From positions 1-64,000 of the forward strand of contig JAFZZS010000005.1 in NCBI GenBank assembly GCA_017615655.1: DNA of 64,000 nucleotides, read 5' to 3'. Below are positions 35,450 through 44,292 of this stretch, one piece after another. The translations under genes and the position numbers were made by a program. The notes under the pieces are model-generated. The model saw nothing but the letters and a program-made list of their open reading frames with translations, did not search any database and was not told the DNA's origin. How positions within the stretch are numbered: the stretch's first letter is position 1; each line of letters opens with the position of its first letter. This DNA is from Alphaproteobacteria bacterium (GTDB taxonomy: Bacteria > Pseudomonadota > Alphaproteobacteria > Rs-D84).

Positions 35450-36334
35450 TTATATTGTCTCAATTTGTCTTTCCGTGGGAACACTAATATTTCTATTATC
35501 TGGATGTCGCAGTTGTTGCGTTTTCCTTATTCCTTCTAATACATCAATCCGTTTTTTAAGGTCATTGTTTTCTGCCCTAAGACGCCTTATCTCCGCCAAC
35601 GCCTCTTCCATTGTTTGTGGTTCAACCTCGACCGATTGTGTCTGTTGAGCAGACAGCTGTTTTTTTGCATTTATTCTTTCCTGTATAGGGGCAAAATATT
35701 TTTTTATTTGCTGTAACTTGTTGTCATTATATTGCACACCCCGATAATCAAGCCCATCGGATTCATACTTGTGTTTCAACATTTTATAAATTTTTTCGAT
35801 ATCCTCATCGGAAATTTGTAAACTTTCAGCATTGTCCGATAATATTTTAAAATCCTCTTCTTCTGGTCGTTCAGATTCTAAAATACGCACAAGTAAAAAT
35901 TTATTTATTTCTGGATTATTCATTCGAAAACCTTTATAGACACTTCCACTGTTATAAAGGAATCTACGATACAAGTATTGTATATTATAATCCCTTACAC
36001 CGTTGGCTATTTTCTTTTTATCGATACCTTTCAATATATTAAACAGAACTTTTTGCCCTTCTACATCATCGGTGTTTTGGAATAATCTAACAATTTTTTG
36101 TGCATCTTGGATTATATCAGGTTCACGACGAACGAGACGATTTGCCATCTTTACAAAATCTTCTTCATTACTATGAATCCGTGAACTTAAAATTTCACTT
36201 CGGCATGCTAGTAACGAATATTTTTTATCAAAAAAGAACTCTGCATTCCATGGTGCGCCACTAATGATATTGACCACAATCGCCACCAATTCAAGTAATT
36301 CTGTACCACTAGTCTTAAATGTATATTTATCCAT
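35450..36334 (-). CDS. Hypothetical protein with C-terminal coiled coil
   Basis: 294 residues. A hydrophobic N-terminal patch ('LLELVAIVVNIISGAPWNAEFFFD') does not look like a cleavable signal. A helical middle follows, then a clear coiled coil at ~240-270 ('EALAEIRRLRAENNDLKKRIDVLEGI'). It stands downstream of pilR with a 62-bp gap on the same strand, at the position where R64 has the prepilin, but it has no prepilin peptidase site. I cannot assign a role. Confidence 0.55.
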   Translation of the reverse strand: MDKYTFKTSGTELLELVAIVVNIISGAPWNAEFFFDKKYSLLACRSEILSSRIHSNEEDFVKMANRLVRREPDIIQDAQKIVRLFQNTDDVEGQKVLFNILKGIDKKKIANGVRDYNIQYLYRRFLYNSGSVYKGFRMNNPEINKFLLVRILESERPEEEDFKILSDNAESLQISDEDIEKIYKMLKHKYESDGLDYRGVQYNDNKLQQIKKYFAPIQERINAKKQLSAQQTQSVEVEPQTMEEALAEIRRLRAENNDLKKRIDVLEGIRKTQQLRHPDNRNISVPTERQIETI

Positions 36335-36396
36335 TTATTATTTCCTTCTATACAGGATATTCTATCAGAAAAACATAAAATTTCCAAAAAATTGTA

Positions 36397-37467
36397 TTAT
36401 GACAAAAATGCCGTAATCTGGTCTTGCATTTGAAATGTTCCAAGAACAATCCACGCAATTACAGCAGATATTAATAGAATTCCGACCGTATTCAAAACAT
36501 TAGCCACTGATTCTATTTTTTTAACAGAATTTTCCAAGTAATCGTTTGATATTTGGTTAAGGTTTGTATCAAAATCATTCATATCTGCATATATAGTTAA
36601 ATCACCGATAAGTTCTTGATTTGGAAAATCCATACCTGTATTTTGCAACGCGTCACCAAGGTTGTCACCATTTGCAATATAACGCAATGTGGCTTCTAAT
36701 ATCTTTCTTAGATACCTGTTAGAATTATCGGCAAGCATTCGCATTGCATCAGGAATTGCAACACCAGACGACACCATTGCCGCAAGCGACATCATCCAAC
36801 CAACAGATAAACGTATTTTATAAATATTCCATGGTGGAAACTTATCAAACGCGCCACGTAAATGCCCAGACCAACGGGGCAGTGACCATATAACAGCAAC
36901 CGCGAATGCCCCAATTACTATTGAAAAAATCTGCCAATATTTACTTGCCAAATTAGATATCCATATGAGCGTCGCGGCTCCCCCTGTCCATACCATTGAA
37001 TCACCTGCAACCTCGGCAAGTGGCGGAACAAGATAAAGCCCAACCATTATGATTATTCCAATCACCAAAACAAACAATAATAACGGGTATGCAATTGCAC
37101 CAAACACAGCACTGCTAATACGTTTATTCGCAACAATAATTTTACTTACATTTTCAAGTGCGACTACTAAACTTGATGTATTACCTGATGTTAATAAAAG
37201 CGTCTCTTCGGCAGGAACCCATCCGCGTGTCGCCTCTGAAAAACTTAGCCCCCGTTCAAGATTCTTTTCCCATTCGCGCATGCAAATTGCAAATGGTTCG
37301 TTTGGTTTAGATCCACCTTTGGATTCAATCATTTGAATACGATTAAGTGCATCAACTAGTGTAAAATCATTTTTTAACAAAGACACCAACTTGCGCCAAA
37401 TTGTAATGCGCTTGTCCTGACTAAATCTGCAAATAAGCTTTGCATAAAGTATTTCAAGTTTATTCAT
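36397..37467 (-). CDS. pilR: PilR-type pilus inner-membrane platform (GspF family)
   Basis: 356 residues with two GspF-like cytoplasmic helical domains ('LVSLLKNDFTLVDALNRIQ' and 'MSLAAMVSSGVAIPDAMRML') and membrane segments at about 118-142, 165-190 and 330-350. The single short form matches R64 PilR/BfpE, the inner-membrane core of type IVb pilus and T2SS machines that couples the ATPase to pilin extrusion. It begins 5 bp after the pilQ stop. Confidence 0.85.
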   Translation of the reverse strand: MNKLEILYAKLICRFSQDKRITIWRKLVSLLKNDFTLVDALNRIQMIESKGGSKPNEPFAICMREWEKNLERGLSFSEATRGWVPAEETLLLTSGNTSSLVVALENVSKIIVANKRISSAVFGAIAYPLLLFVLVIGIIIMVGLYLVPPLAEVAGDSMVWTGGAATLIWISNLASKYWQIFSIVIGAFAVAVIWSLPRWSGHLRGAFDKFPPWNIYKIRLSVGWMMSLAAMVSSGVAIPDAMRMLADNSNRYLRKILEATLRYIANGDNLGDALQNTGMDFPNQELIGDLTIYADMNDFDTNLNQISNDYLENSVKKIESVANVLNTVGILLISAVIAWIVLGTFQMQDQITAFLS

Positions 37468-37472
37468 GATTA

Positions 37473-39110
37473 TTAATAAACCCCTGGTCTATCAAGTAAA
37501 CCAACCCAACGTTCTAATTCATCAACACCGATAATTCCGCGCAACATAAGTTCAGATGCAGCCTCTTTTAATGTACGCCCATCCATTTCTTCTAACCAAT
37601 ATTTAACTGCAGCCTCGGTATCACCGGCCAGTGCAAGTCGTAAAAATTCGCTGTTAGTAATTATTATTTCACCAGCTTTAATACGACCACGTGTTCCGGT
37701 TCCACCGCAATGTTCGCAACCTGCGCCACGAACATAAACCTGATTTAAACCAATCTCGCCAAAGGCGTCCATAACACGTCCATATTCTGAATATTCTGGA
37801 TGTGCAGACAATTTTTCACGACAATTCGGGCAAAGACGTTTGAACAAACGCATAGAAACAAGACCACGCATCATAGTCTCTTCTTTTAACTTAAACGCTT
37901 CTACCCCCATATCTAGCAATCTAACTAATGCCGCCATTGCGGAATTCGCATGCAATGTTGTCCAAACATTATGACCAGACAACGCACCCTTTACCGTCAG
38001 TTGTGCTGCGGCCAATGTTCTTATTTCACCGACCATAAGCGTATCAGGGTCACTACGTAATGCGGCGGCAAGAGCCTCGGTATATTCTGCCTCACGTTGT
38101 TCTTCATTTGCGGTGTTCACAACAGGAATCTGATGGGCACCAAATATCTTTTGTTCAACTGGATCTTCCACTGTTATCAGATTGATTTCATAATGATGTT
38201 CTTTTAACATCAACACCATGTTTCTGACAAGTGTCGTCGACTTACCTGAACTCGTTGGACCTGCAACAACAACCAATCCTGTGGGGTAAGAACGTAACCT
38301 ACGCAACAACTTTTGTTCATACTTTCCAAATTCTTGCTCTGTTGTAATATTTTCAGATGGATTATCATATAACAATCGCATAACAACATAACGCGATCCA
38401 AATGCAATTGGATTAAATTGCATTCTGATACTAAGCACCCCTTGTGGTAAATACAAATCTTTTGTCCCACGCAGCGGTGTTCGTCCATCTTTTTGTGCGG
38501 ATTGGTATTCATTTTGTGCATAGTTTGCATTTGATATATCTGCTGATGCAAATGCGGCACGAACAAAAGATTCACCCCAACTGGAATTAAATTCCAGCAC
38601 TGGTTGCATACTTCCATCTATACGAAAATATATTGTTGTTTGGTCTGCTACTTCAATATGAATATCAGAAACCTTTTGTGCCGCCGCCCTTGCGACAATA
38701 TCTACAAAATCTTTCTGCATCTGATTATTATATTCAAAGCGCGATTTTACAGAATCACCAAGAGTACTTTCATGATATTTATATATAGCAGATACCAAAC
38801 CTAAATCAGAATAAAATGGTATTCGTATTGGGCGACCCTTGCGTTTTAACAAATCCATGAACGCAAGTACACGACCATCATATTTATGTGTACGTGACAC
38901 GATTATGCATCCGCCCGAAAAGTAAGCCAATAACCCTTGGGTATCTTTTGGCAATTCAAACTCGCCACCAGGCGCCGTAAGTAATTTATTATCCTCAGAA
39001 AACAAATAATCGATTATTTCCTGATTATCGGCATGCTCTAACCCCGCCGGAATAGACGGTTTCTTGGAACTTGGTAAAATATCCAAAATTACTTTTTCTT
39101 CTGTCTTCAT
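37473..39110 (-). CDS. pilQ: PilQ-type pilus assembly ATPase (GspE/PilT superfamily)
   Basis: 545 residues. Walker A 'GPTSSGKSTT', Asp box 'LITVEDPVE', Walker B 'DPDTLMVGEIR', the His box ('WTTLHANSA') and a tetracysteine zinc module (CPNC...CEHC, about 435-475) define a GspE-type secretion ATPase. In R64-like thin pili PilQ powers assembly together with the PilR platform. ATGA overlap with pilP. Not to be confused with the PilQ secretin of type IVa pili. Confidence 0.9.
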   Translation of the reverse strand: MKTEEKVILDILPSSKKPSIPAGLEHADNQEIIDYLFSEDNKLLTAPGGEFELPKDTQGLLAYFSGGCIIVSRTHKYDGRVLAFMDLLKRKGRPIRIPFYSDLGLVSAIYKYHESTLGDSVKSRFEYNNQMQKDFVDIVARAAAQKVSDIHIEVADQTTIYFRIDGSMQPVLEFNSSWGESFVRAAFASADISNANYAQNEYQSAQKDGRTPLRGTKDLYLPQGVLSIRMQFNPIAFGSRYVVMRLLYDNPSENITTEQEFGKYEQKLLRRLRSYPTGLVVVAGPTSSGKSTTLVRNMVLMLKEHHYEINLITVEDPVEQKIFGAHQIPVVNTANEEQREAEYTEALAAALRSDPDTLMVGEIRTLAAAQLTVKGALSGHNVWTTLHANSAMAALVRLLDMGVEAFKLKEETMMRGLVSMRLFKRLCPNCREKLSAHPEYSEYGRVMDAFGEIGLNQVYVRGAGCEHCGGTGTRGRIKAGEIIITNSEFLRLALAGDTEAAVKYWLEEMDGRTLKEAASELMLRGIIGVDELERWVGLLDRPGVY

Positions 39111-39838
39111 TTTGTCAAAGACGCTTTATTTTGACCACCAACATTAAGGGTATATGTTTCACCATCTTTGGTAAACACAACCCCTTCGTCGAGTGATATT
39201 GATTTTACCGTATAACCATCAACATCTTTGCCGACACTTATGCGTTTATTTTGACCATTAGATAACTCTTGGATAGTAGCCTGCAATTGTGCACCTGCAC
39301 CAAAAACATTTAACAATTTATACTTTTTTGTAATTTCTGTTTCCTCGGCAGATTCAGTCGCAGCAACTTTTCTTGGTTTGTAGTCTGTGGTCGGTTGAGT
39401 ATCTAAATCTTCTTTTTCTCGCTCTAAACGTTTTGCTTCTGCTTCAAGTCTTGCACGTTCTGTTTCGAATTCCTGTTGCTGTTGCTCGGCACGTCCAGAC
39501 AAAGTATCAATTTCCATATGTAATTTTATTTTCTCTGCAGCCAACCTATCCAAATCAAGATTCAACTGTGCACGTTCTTTTTCTAACTGCATTAAAACTT
39601 TTTCTTGTTCCAAATCAGTAATTTGCTGAAACAAAGAACCTTCTATTTGGTAATCTTCTATTGCCTCGGCAGAAATTTCATCATTAACTTCTGCTTCGTT
39701 AAATTCACCATCATCAAACACATTCACAGATTCAATAACATCGGCAACATTATCAAACTGCGTTTCACCTGCAGCATACACAACAGATGATATACAGATA
39801 AGAAATACAGACAATAATAATTTAATTTTAGTTTGCAT
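39107..39838 (-). CDS. pilP: PilP-type pilus biogenesis protein
   Basis: 243 residues with a signal peptide ('LLLSVFLICISSVVYA'), a long Glu/Arg/Leu coiled coil at ~75-145, and a C-terminal small beta domain ('RISVGKDVDGYTVKSISLDEGVVFTKDGETYTL') typical of PilP/GspC-like HR domains. PilP is a periplasmic adaptor linking inner-membrane PilO to the secretin. Position between pilO and pilQ is that of the R64 operon. It is longer than R64 PilP because of the coiled coil. Overlaps pilO by 11 bp. Confidence 0.75.
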   Translation of the reverse strand: MQTKIKLLLSVFLICISSVVYAAGETQFDNVADVIESVNVFDDGEFNEAEVNDEISAEAIEDYQIEGSLFQQITDLEQEKVLMQLEKERAQLNLDLDRLAAEKIKLHMEIDTLSGRAEQQQQEFETERARLEAEAKRLEREKEDLDTQPTTDYKPRKVAATESAEETEITKKYKLLNVFGAGAQLQATIQELSNGQNKRISVGKDVDGYTVKSISLDEGVVFTKDGETYTLNVGGQNKASLTK

Positions 39839-41090
39839 AGATTATCACCTCATAGTTCCACATTTTTTTCGTCATACTCCACGATGCTTTTGTCATATAA
39901 ACACCGCCAAAATCGTCAAAGATCTGCATAAATTGATATGGTATCAATTTAGAATCTGCGGAAACCTCGACAACAAAAACCTCGGCAGATTGCGCGCCAT
40001 TAGAAACGATATCCGCAACGGCATTTATCCCGGCATTAAGTTTTATTGCCTGGAATCTGCTTGTCAACTCTCGCATTATCGTATCTGTATCGCGCATATC
40101 ACGTGATGGCACAGGCACACGTTCTGGTAGTTTTGCACGCACAGTTACTTCGTCATCATTCATCTCTTGAACAAATACACCAGGCATTATGTTTCCTGCA
40201 ATAGAATAAAAATCATCTAGTGTACCAAAAGAACGTCTAAATACCGCACTAACATATTTTTCATCACATTCGGCAGATATCTGAACCCATCCAGTAACTG
40301 GTTGCATCACAAATCCGATTGCCTTGTAACATAAATCTGCCCGCTCGACCATATCAGGCAACAATTCATACGGCATAACCAAGGGTTCTTTTTCAAGCTC
40401 TTGACGCAAATTATATTCTTTATCAAGTTCTTTGTTTTTCTCTTCTATTTGTCGCTTATATTCATCGGCAAGTTCTGGATTTATCTTTGCAACCTGGGGC
40501 TTTGGTGTAAATATTTGATTTATTGGTTCACGGAAAATATAAAGAAACAATATTCCAAATAAAAGCATTAACAAAAGCGATATTGCACCCGCCCCAAAAC
40601 GACTTATTGGACGTAAGACACCATGATTATTGCCCAAAACCAAGTCTTTTATATCTCTTTCAACCGTACGTGGCATTCCCCAATCAGCCGGTGCAATCAA
40701 TGCGTTCCAATCTGGAATTTCGGTCAATTCTGCATATTTAGCACGTGCATCAGCCTCGTTATCAAACAGTAAATCGTATAAAATAACACCATTTCTGACC
40801 GCAATTAAAACGAATTTATTATCAACACTGAATGCACAAAGCATCGATGCATAACCGGGTAACGATTCTATAATTTCTGCGGCAATTGATGGCATTCCTG
40901 AACGAATTCCATTAGACCGTGCACCCAAACCAATCATACCAGAGTATGCAATATATCGATTTAATTTGTGATCTATACCACGTGCCAATTTATAGGCATA
41001 CGCGCGCGACGTAAAGCCTGTAACCATTGGCTGCCAAAGCAAACCAGCGGCATATTTTTTTCTTTTAATATGTACGTATTGTCCTGACAA
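39828..41090 (-). CDS. pilO: PilO2-type pilus accessory protein
   Basis: 420 residues starting with TTG at 41090 (GAGAGA just upstream). A cytoplasmic N-terminal domain (1-~180, with 'DWNALIAPADWGMPRTV') is followed by one membrane helix (~190-210, 'AISLLLMLLFGILFLYIF') and a periplasmic region that begins as coiled coil and ends 'WNYEVIIYAN'. This is the layout of type IVb PilO (PAP_PilO family). It is first in the visible pilO-P-Q-R operon; the secretin PilN is encoded separately at 6099. No prepilin or prepilin peptidase gene is in the window. Confidence 0.78.
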   Translation of the reverse strand: MSGQYVHIKRKKYAAGLLWQPMVTGFTSRAYAYKLARGIDHKLNRYIAYSGMIGLGARSNGIRSGMPSIAAEIIESLPGYASMLCAFSVDNKFVLIAVRNGVILYDLLFDNEADARAKYAELTEIPDWNALIAPADWGMPRTVERDIKDLVLGNNHGVLRPISRFGAGAISLLLMLLFGILFLYIFREPINQIFTPKPQVAKINPELADEYKRQIEEKNKELDKEYNLRQELEKEPLVMPYELLPDMVERADLCYKAIGFVMQPVTGWVQISAECDEKYVSAVFRRSFGTLDDFYSIAGNIMPGVFVQEMNDDEVTVRAKLPERVPVPSRDMRDTDTIMRELTSRFQAIKLNAGINAVADIVSNGAQSAEVFVVEVSADSKLIPYQFMQIFDDFGGVYMTKASWSMTKKMWNYEVIIYAN

Positions 41091-41214
41091 ATTCTCTCTC
41101 TATACCTATCGTGATAGAATTATAACATAAAACAATATTTCAATTCCAGTGTAAAAACATCTGTTATAAAAATAACAGTATTTATTTCAAGAACAAAAAC
41201 AATAAGAATTACTT

Positions 41215-41571
41215 TTACTTTGTTTTAGCCGTTTTTATGGTTTCAACATTCGGGCAATCATAGACATTTGCCACAAGTATAAAAGTATTTTTTGGACCAA
41301 ATACGGCCCCATCATTCTGCTTTATTCGCTCACTTACAATCCAATATACATTTCCAGGATGTGACTGATTTGCAATACTGTTTTCTAAATATCTGTGTGC
41401 ATCATCCTGTTTATATGCTGAAACAGATGATTCAATCTTGTACAAAAATGTACATCCAGTCGGTTCTTTATCAAGTTCTTTAATATTTTCGCTGCCATTT
41501 TCATTCTTAATATATCCGCCACAGTTACACAAAACAAGACCCATAAAAAACAAACAAAAATATTTTTTCAT
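41215..41571 (-). CDS. Small lipoprotein-like protein
   Basis: 118 residues with a hydrophobic N-terminus ending 'GLVLCNCGG'; the Cys at ~17 could be lipidated though LCNC is an imperfect lipobox. Two more cysteines ('GCTFLYKI', 'DCPNVET') may pair in the small alpha-beta domain. No family recognised. It lies downstream of lpxC on the same strand with an 18-bp gap, so it is probably in the lipid A operon. Confidence 0.6.
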   Translation of the reverse strand: MKKYFCLFFMGLVLCNCGGYIKNENGSENIKELDKEPTGCTFLYKIESSVSAYKQDDAHRYLENSIANQSHPGNVYWIVSERIKQNDGAVFGPKNTFILVANVYDCPNVETIKTAKTK

Positions 41572-41589
41572 ACTTGCCTTCCTTTCTAT

Positions 41590-42528
41590 TTATTCTGCAT
41601 CAATTATATCATAATTTGCCGGATTACTAAACAATTTTCTAAGAATTATATTATTCATCGCATGACTGCCTTTATATGATTCTAAATTTCCAATGATAAA
41701 CCCACCAGATGTAAACATATCACCAATTGCATCTATAATTTTATGTCTTACAAATTCATTAGGCCAAAAAATCTTGTTTAACGTCCCATCACCTTTGTCA
41801 TTTAACGCAATAACGTTTGTTTCATTTGCACCACGTGCCATGCCGTGAGATTTAAGATACTCCCATTCGGAAAATTTTCCAAACGTCCGCGCACTTGCTA
41901 TATTTTTAACAAATTCTTTAACCGTTTTTTTCGTACCATCAAAAGAATATGTAAAACTCTGACTGCCTATTATTTTTTCAGGATAAACAAGTGTGGCACT
42001 AATATTAAGCGCACCATTATTTGAAGGTGAAAGTTGAACAAAACCATTTGTTTTTCGACCTGATAAAAAATTCATAATATAAATTTTCATGCGCGTAAAC
42101 CACGATAACTGACGTAAAGCCTCATGCGAAGTAACGATAATTGAACGCCTTACTATTATCTTTTTTAGTTTTCCTGGGGTTATGCCAGCATTGTAAATTT
42201 CGTTGTAAAATTGCTTCGCACTACCGTCTAAAATTGGTGTTTCTGAACCATCTATATCAATAATTGCACTATCAACCCCAGCAATAAATAATGCCGCCAT
42301 TAAATGCTCTATGGTTTTTACATGTTCCCCTGATAATTTCCCAATTGTTGTATTGCGCATCTTTGTATCACCAACATTATCAAAAGACGCAGGAATCAAC
42401 TTATCTGACATATCAATGCGATGAAAAAAAATACCTTGTTTTTTCGAAGGTTTTACTAACATATTTACCAACGCCCCAGAATGAATTCCAACACCCGAAA
42501 ATTTAATCTGTTTTTTTATCGTCGGCAT
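41590..42528 (-). CDS. lpxC: UDP-3-O-acyl-N-acetylglucosamine deacetylase
   Basis: 312 residues. LpxC catalyses the committed, zinc-dependent step of lipid A synthesis. Present are 'VGIHSG', the zinc His in 'TIEHLMAAL', 'DGSETPILDGSA', 'RHKIIDAIGD' (second His and Asp ligands) and the C-terminal 'SYKGSHAMNN' (catalytic His). An insertion of ~25 residues sits around residues 140-165. It overlaps lpxK by 26 bp. Confidence 0.95.
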   Translation of the reverse strand: MPTIKKQIKFSGVGIHSGALVNMLVKPSKKQGIFFHRIDMSDKLIPASFDNVGDTKMRNTTIGKLSGEHVKTIEHLMAALFIAGVDSAIIDIDGSETPILDGSAKQFYNEIYNAGITPGKLKKIIVRRSIIVTSHEALRQLSWFTRMKIYIMNFLSGRKTNGFVQLSPSNNGALNISATLVYPEKIIGSQSFTYSFDGTKKTVKEFVKNIASARTFGKFSEWEYLKSHGMARGANETNVIALNDKGDGTLNKIFWPNEFVRHKIIDAIGDMFTSGGFIIGNLESYKGSHAMNNIILRKLFSNPANYDIIDAE

Positions 42529-43429
42529 TTAATTTCTCCTTTAACCAATCAAAAAACTTTGTATCCAAAACCGTTTCAAGTTTTGCATACTTAATTTCGT
42601 CGCGCACAGCAATCGGTAAACGAACCCAATCTTTTTCTGTAGTAACAAGTTTTGCTTTTTTCTTTGCCGCAAGTTTTTTTAATTCCAAAATATCTTCATC
42701 TGTATATTGATAGTGGTCACCAAAAGCGCGGTGCGCAACTATACCGTCCAATGATTTGAAAAATTTTTTTGGATATCCTATACCAGCAAAAGCGACTATT
42801 TTTGTATTCTTGGTATATGGCGATATTGTTTTGTTTTCTGCATAAAATATTGGCACACCTGATGGTAATTTGAAACGCTTCCTGGGTTTTCCATTTTTAA
42901 TAATAATTATTGCATCTGCTTTTTTAGCCTTGTACTTTGGTTCACGTAACGGCCCAGCCGGCAATAAAAAACCATTTCCATAACCTATCATTTGGTCAAA
43001 GACCAAAATAGAAACATCCTTTTTAATAAGCGGATTTTGTAATCCATCATCCATTAAAATTGGGCCATGTTCATTTTTTTGCCTATCTAATAACATTATA
43101 TTACTTTTTCTATGCCCAACATGTACGGCGATACCGTCGTGCATTAGCATTGTCGCTTCGTCACCAATATTTGCGGTACTGGCCGTACGCTTGTATCCGC
43201 GCATAACCACGGGGGCATCTAAATAATTTGCAAGTGTCCTAACAATAGGTGTTTTTCCAACACCCCCCGCAAGTATTCCACCAATACACACAACCTTGCG
43301 ACGCGATTTATAAGCGAACATTCGGCGCCAATTAAAAACAAGGCGCGATATAAAATAGTAAACAAAAGCAACCGGCAATAATAAAAATGCCAACGGTGTT
43401 TTATGTAAAAACCACCAAGGTGTTTTCAT
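42503..43429 (-). CDS. lpxK: Tetraacyldisaccharide 4'-kinase
   Basis: 308 residues. N-terminal membrane-associated helix ('FLLLPVAFVYYFISRLVF'), P-loop 'GGILAGGVGKTPIVRTLA', 'VVMRGYKR', 'ILMDDGLQNP' and 'GPLREP' are the LpxK signature set. It phosphorylates the 4' position of the lipid A disaccharide at the inner membrane. One base separates it from the DUF374 gene. Confidence 0.95.
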   Translation of the reverse strand: MKTPWWFLHKTPLAFLLLPVAFVYYFISRLVFNWRRMFAYKSRRKVVCIGGILAGGVGKTPIVRTLANYLDAPVVMRGYKRTASTANIGDEATMLMHDGIAVHVGHRKSNIMLLDRQKNEHGPILMDDGLQNPLIKKDVSILVFDQMIGYGNGFLLPAGPLREPKYKAKKADAIIIIKNGKPRKRFKLPSGVPIFYAENKTISPYTKNTKIVAFAGIGYPKKFFKSLDGIVAHRAFGDHYQYTDEDILELKKLAAKKKAKLVTTEKDWVRLPIAVRDEIKYAKLETVLDTKFFDWLKEKLNADDKKTD

Positions 43430-43430
43430 T

Positions 43431-44210
43431 TTAATGGTACCTTTTGGTAAGTTTCGGTTCTAACCCCATGCGTTTTGCACGTTTGAATTCACCTGTTTTC
43501 AACCCCTGCTCTACTATATAAAGATTAAATTCCGCATCCAATTCGCGTAATTGTGCAACCATAAGATCTTCCAATTCTTTACGTTTATCTTCAAATTCTT
43601 GCGGTGATATCTTTGAATCTATGTATATAGGATTACCAACTTTACACTTTATTTTTGTAAAGGGATATACTAATAAATACCTATCCCAACGATTTTGAAT
43701 CCATACATGTTTCGCAGAAAAACAGACTGGTATTATAGGCGCACCTGTCATTTTTGCAAAATAAAGAGCACCTTCCTGGACTCGCAGTGATGGGCCACCA
43801 GGTCCATCAGGCGAAATACATAATGAATGATCACCTTTGCGCAATACACGAATACCTTCGCGCAGAACAGAAATTCCACCATTATGTGAACTACCATAAA
43901 TTGCACGTAATCCAAACAAATGTTGCAATTTTGCCATCATGCGCCCATCTTTGTGACGAGACGTAATTGCATAGGATTTCATTCCACCAAGGCATACAAT
44001 TGGTGAAAGCATCAAACTGCGCCCATGCCAAAAAACAAAAATAGCCGGTTTATGACGAAATTTCTTAAATGTTTCGTAATTGACAATTTTCCGACGAGAA
44101 GTCAGATAAATAAACCACATCAACGCCGCCATAACAACGGCTATAATCCATTGAAACCCAGAAAAACCTAATATTGGTTCCCAAAATTTTTTCCATAACT
44201 TTCTAAACAT
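43431..44210 (-). CDS. DUF374 lipid A / lysophospholipid acyltransferase
   Basis: 259 residues with a membrane anchor at ~18-36, then the DUF374 acyltransferase core: 'FVFWHGRSLMLSP' (active-site His), 'SRHKDGRMMAKL', 'SSHNGGISVLREGIRVLRKG', 'ISPDGPGGPSLRVQEGA' and 'GAPIIPV'. DUF374 includes LpxJ, a lipid A secondary acyltransferase. The location ahead of lpxK-lpxC supports that role over phospholipid remodelling. Confidence 0.82.
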   Translation of the reverse strand: MFRKLWKKFWEPILGFSGFQWIIAVVMAALMWFIYLTSRRKIVNYETFKKFRHKPAIFVFWHGRSLMLSPIVCLGGMKSYAITSRHKDGRMMAKLQHLFGLRAIYGSSHNGGISVLREGIRVLRKGDHSLCISPDGPGGPSLRVQEGALYFAKMTGAPIIPVCFSAKHVWIQNRWDRYLLVYPFTKIKCKVGNPIYIDSKISPQEFEDKRKELEDLMVAQLRELDAEFNLYIVEQGLKTGEFKRAKRMGLEPKLTKRYH

Positions 44211-44292
44211 AGCGGTTAGATTTTATCAACAAAAAAACGATATTTCAAGTGTACATTAGGAATACATTCAAATCTGTGACTACAATAACAAA

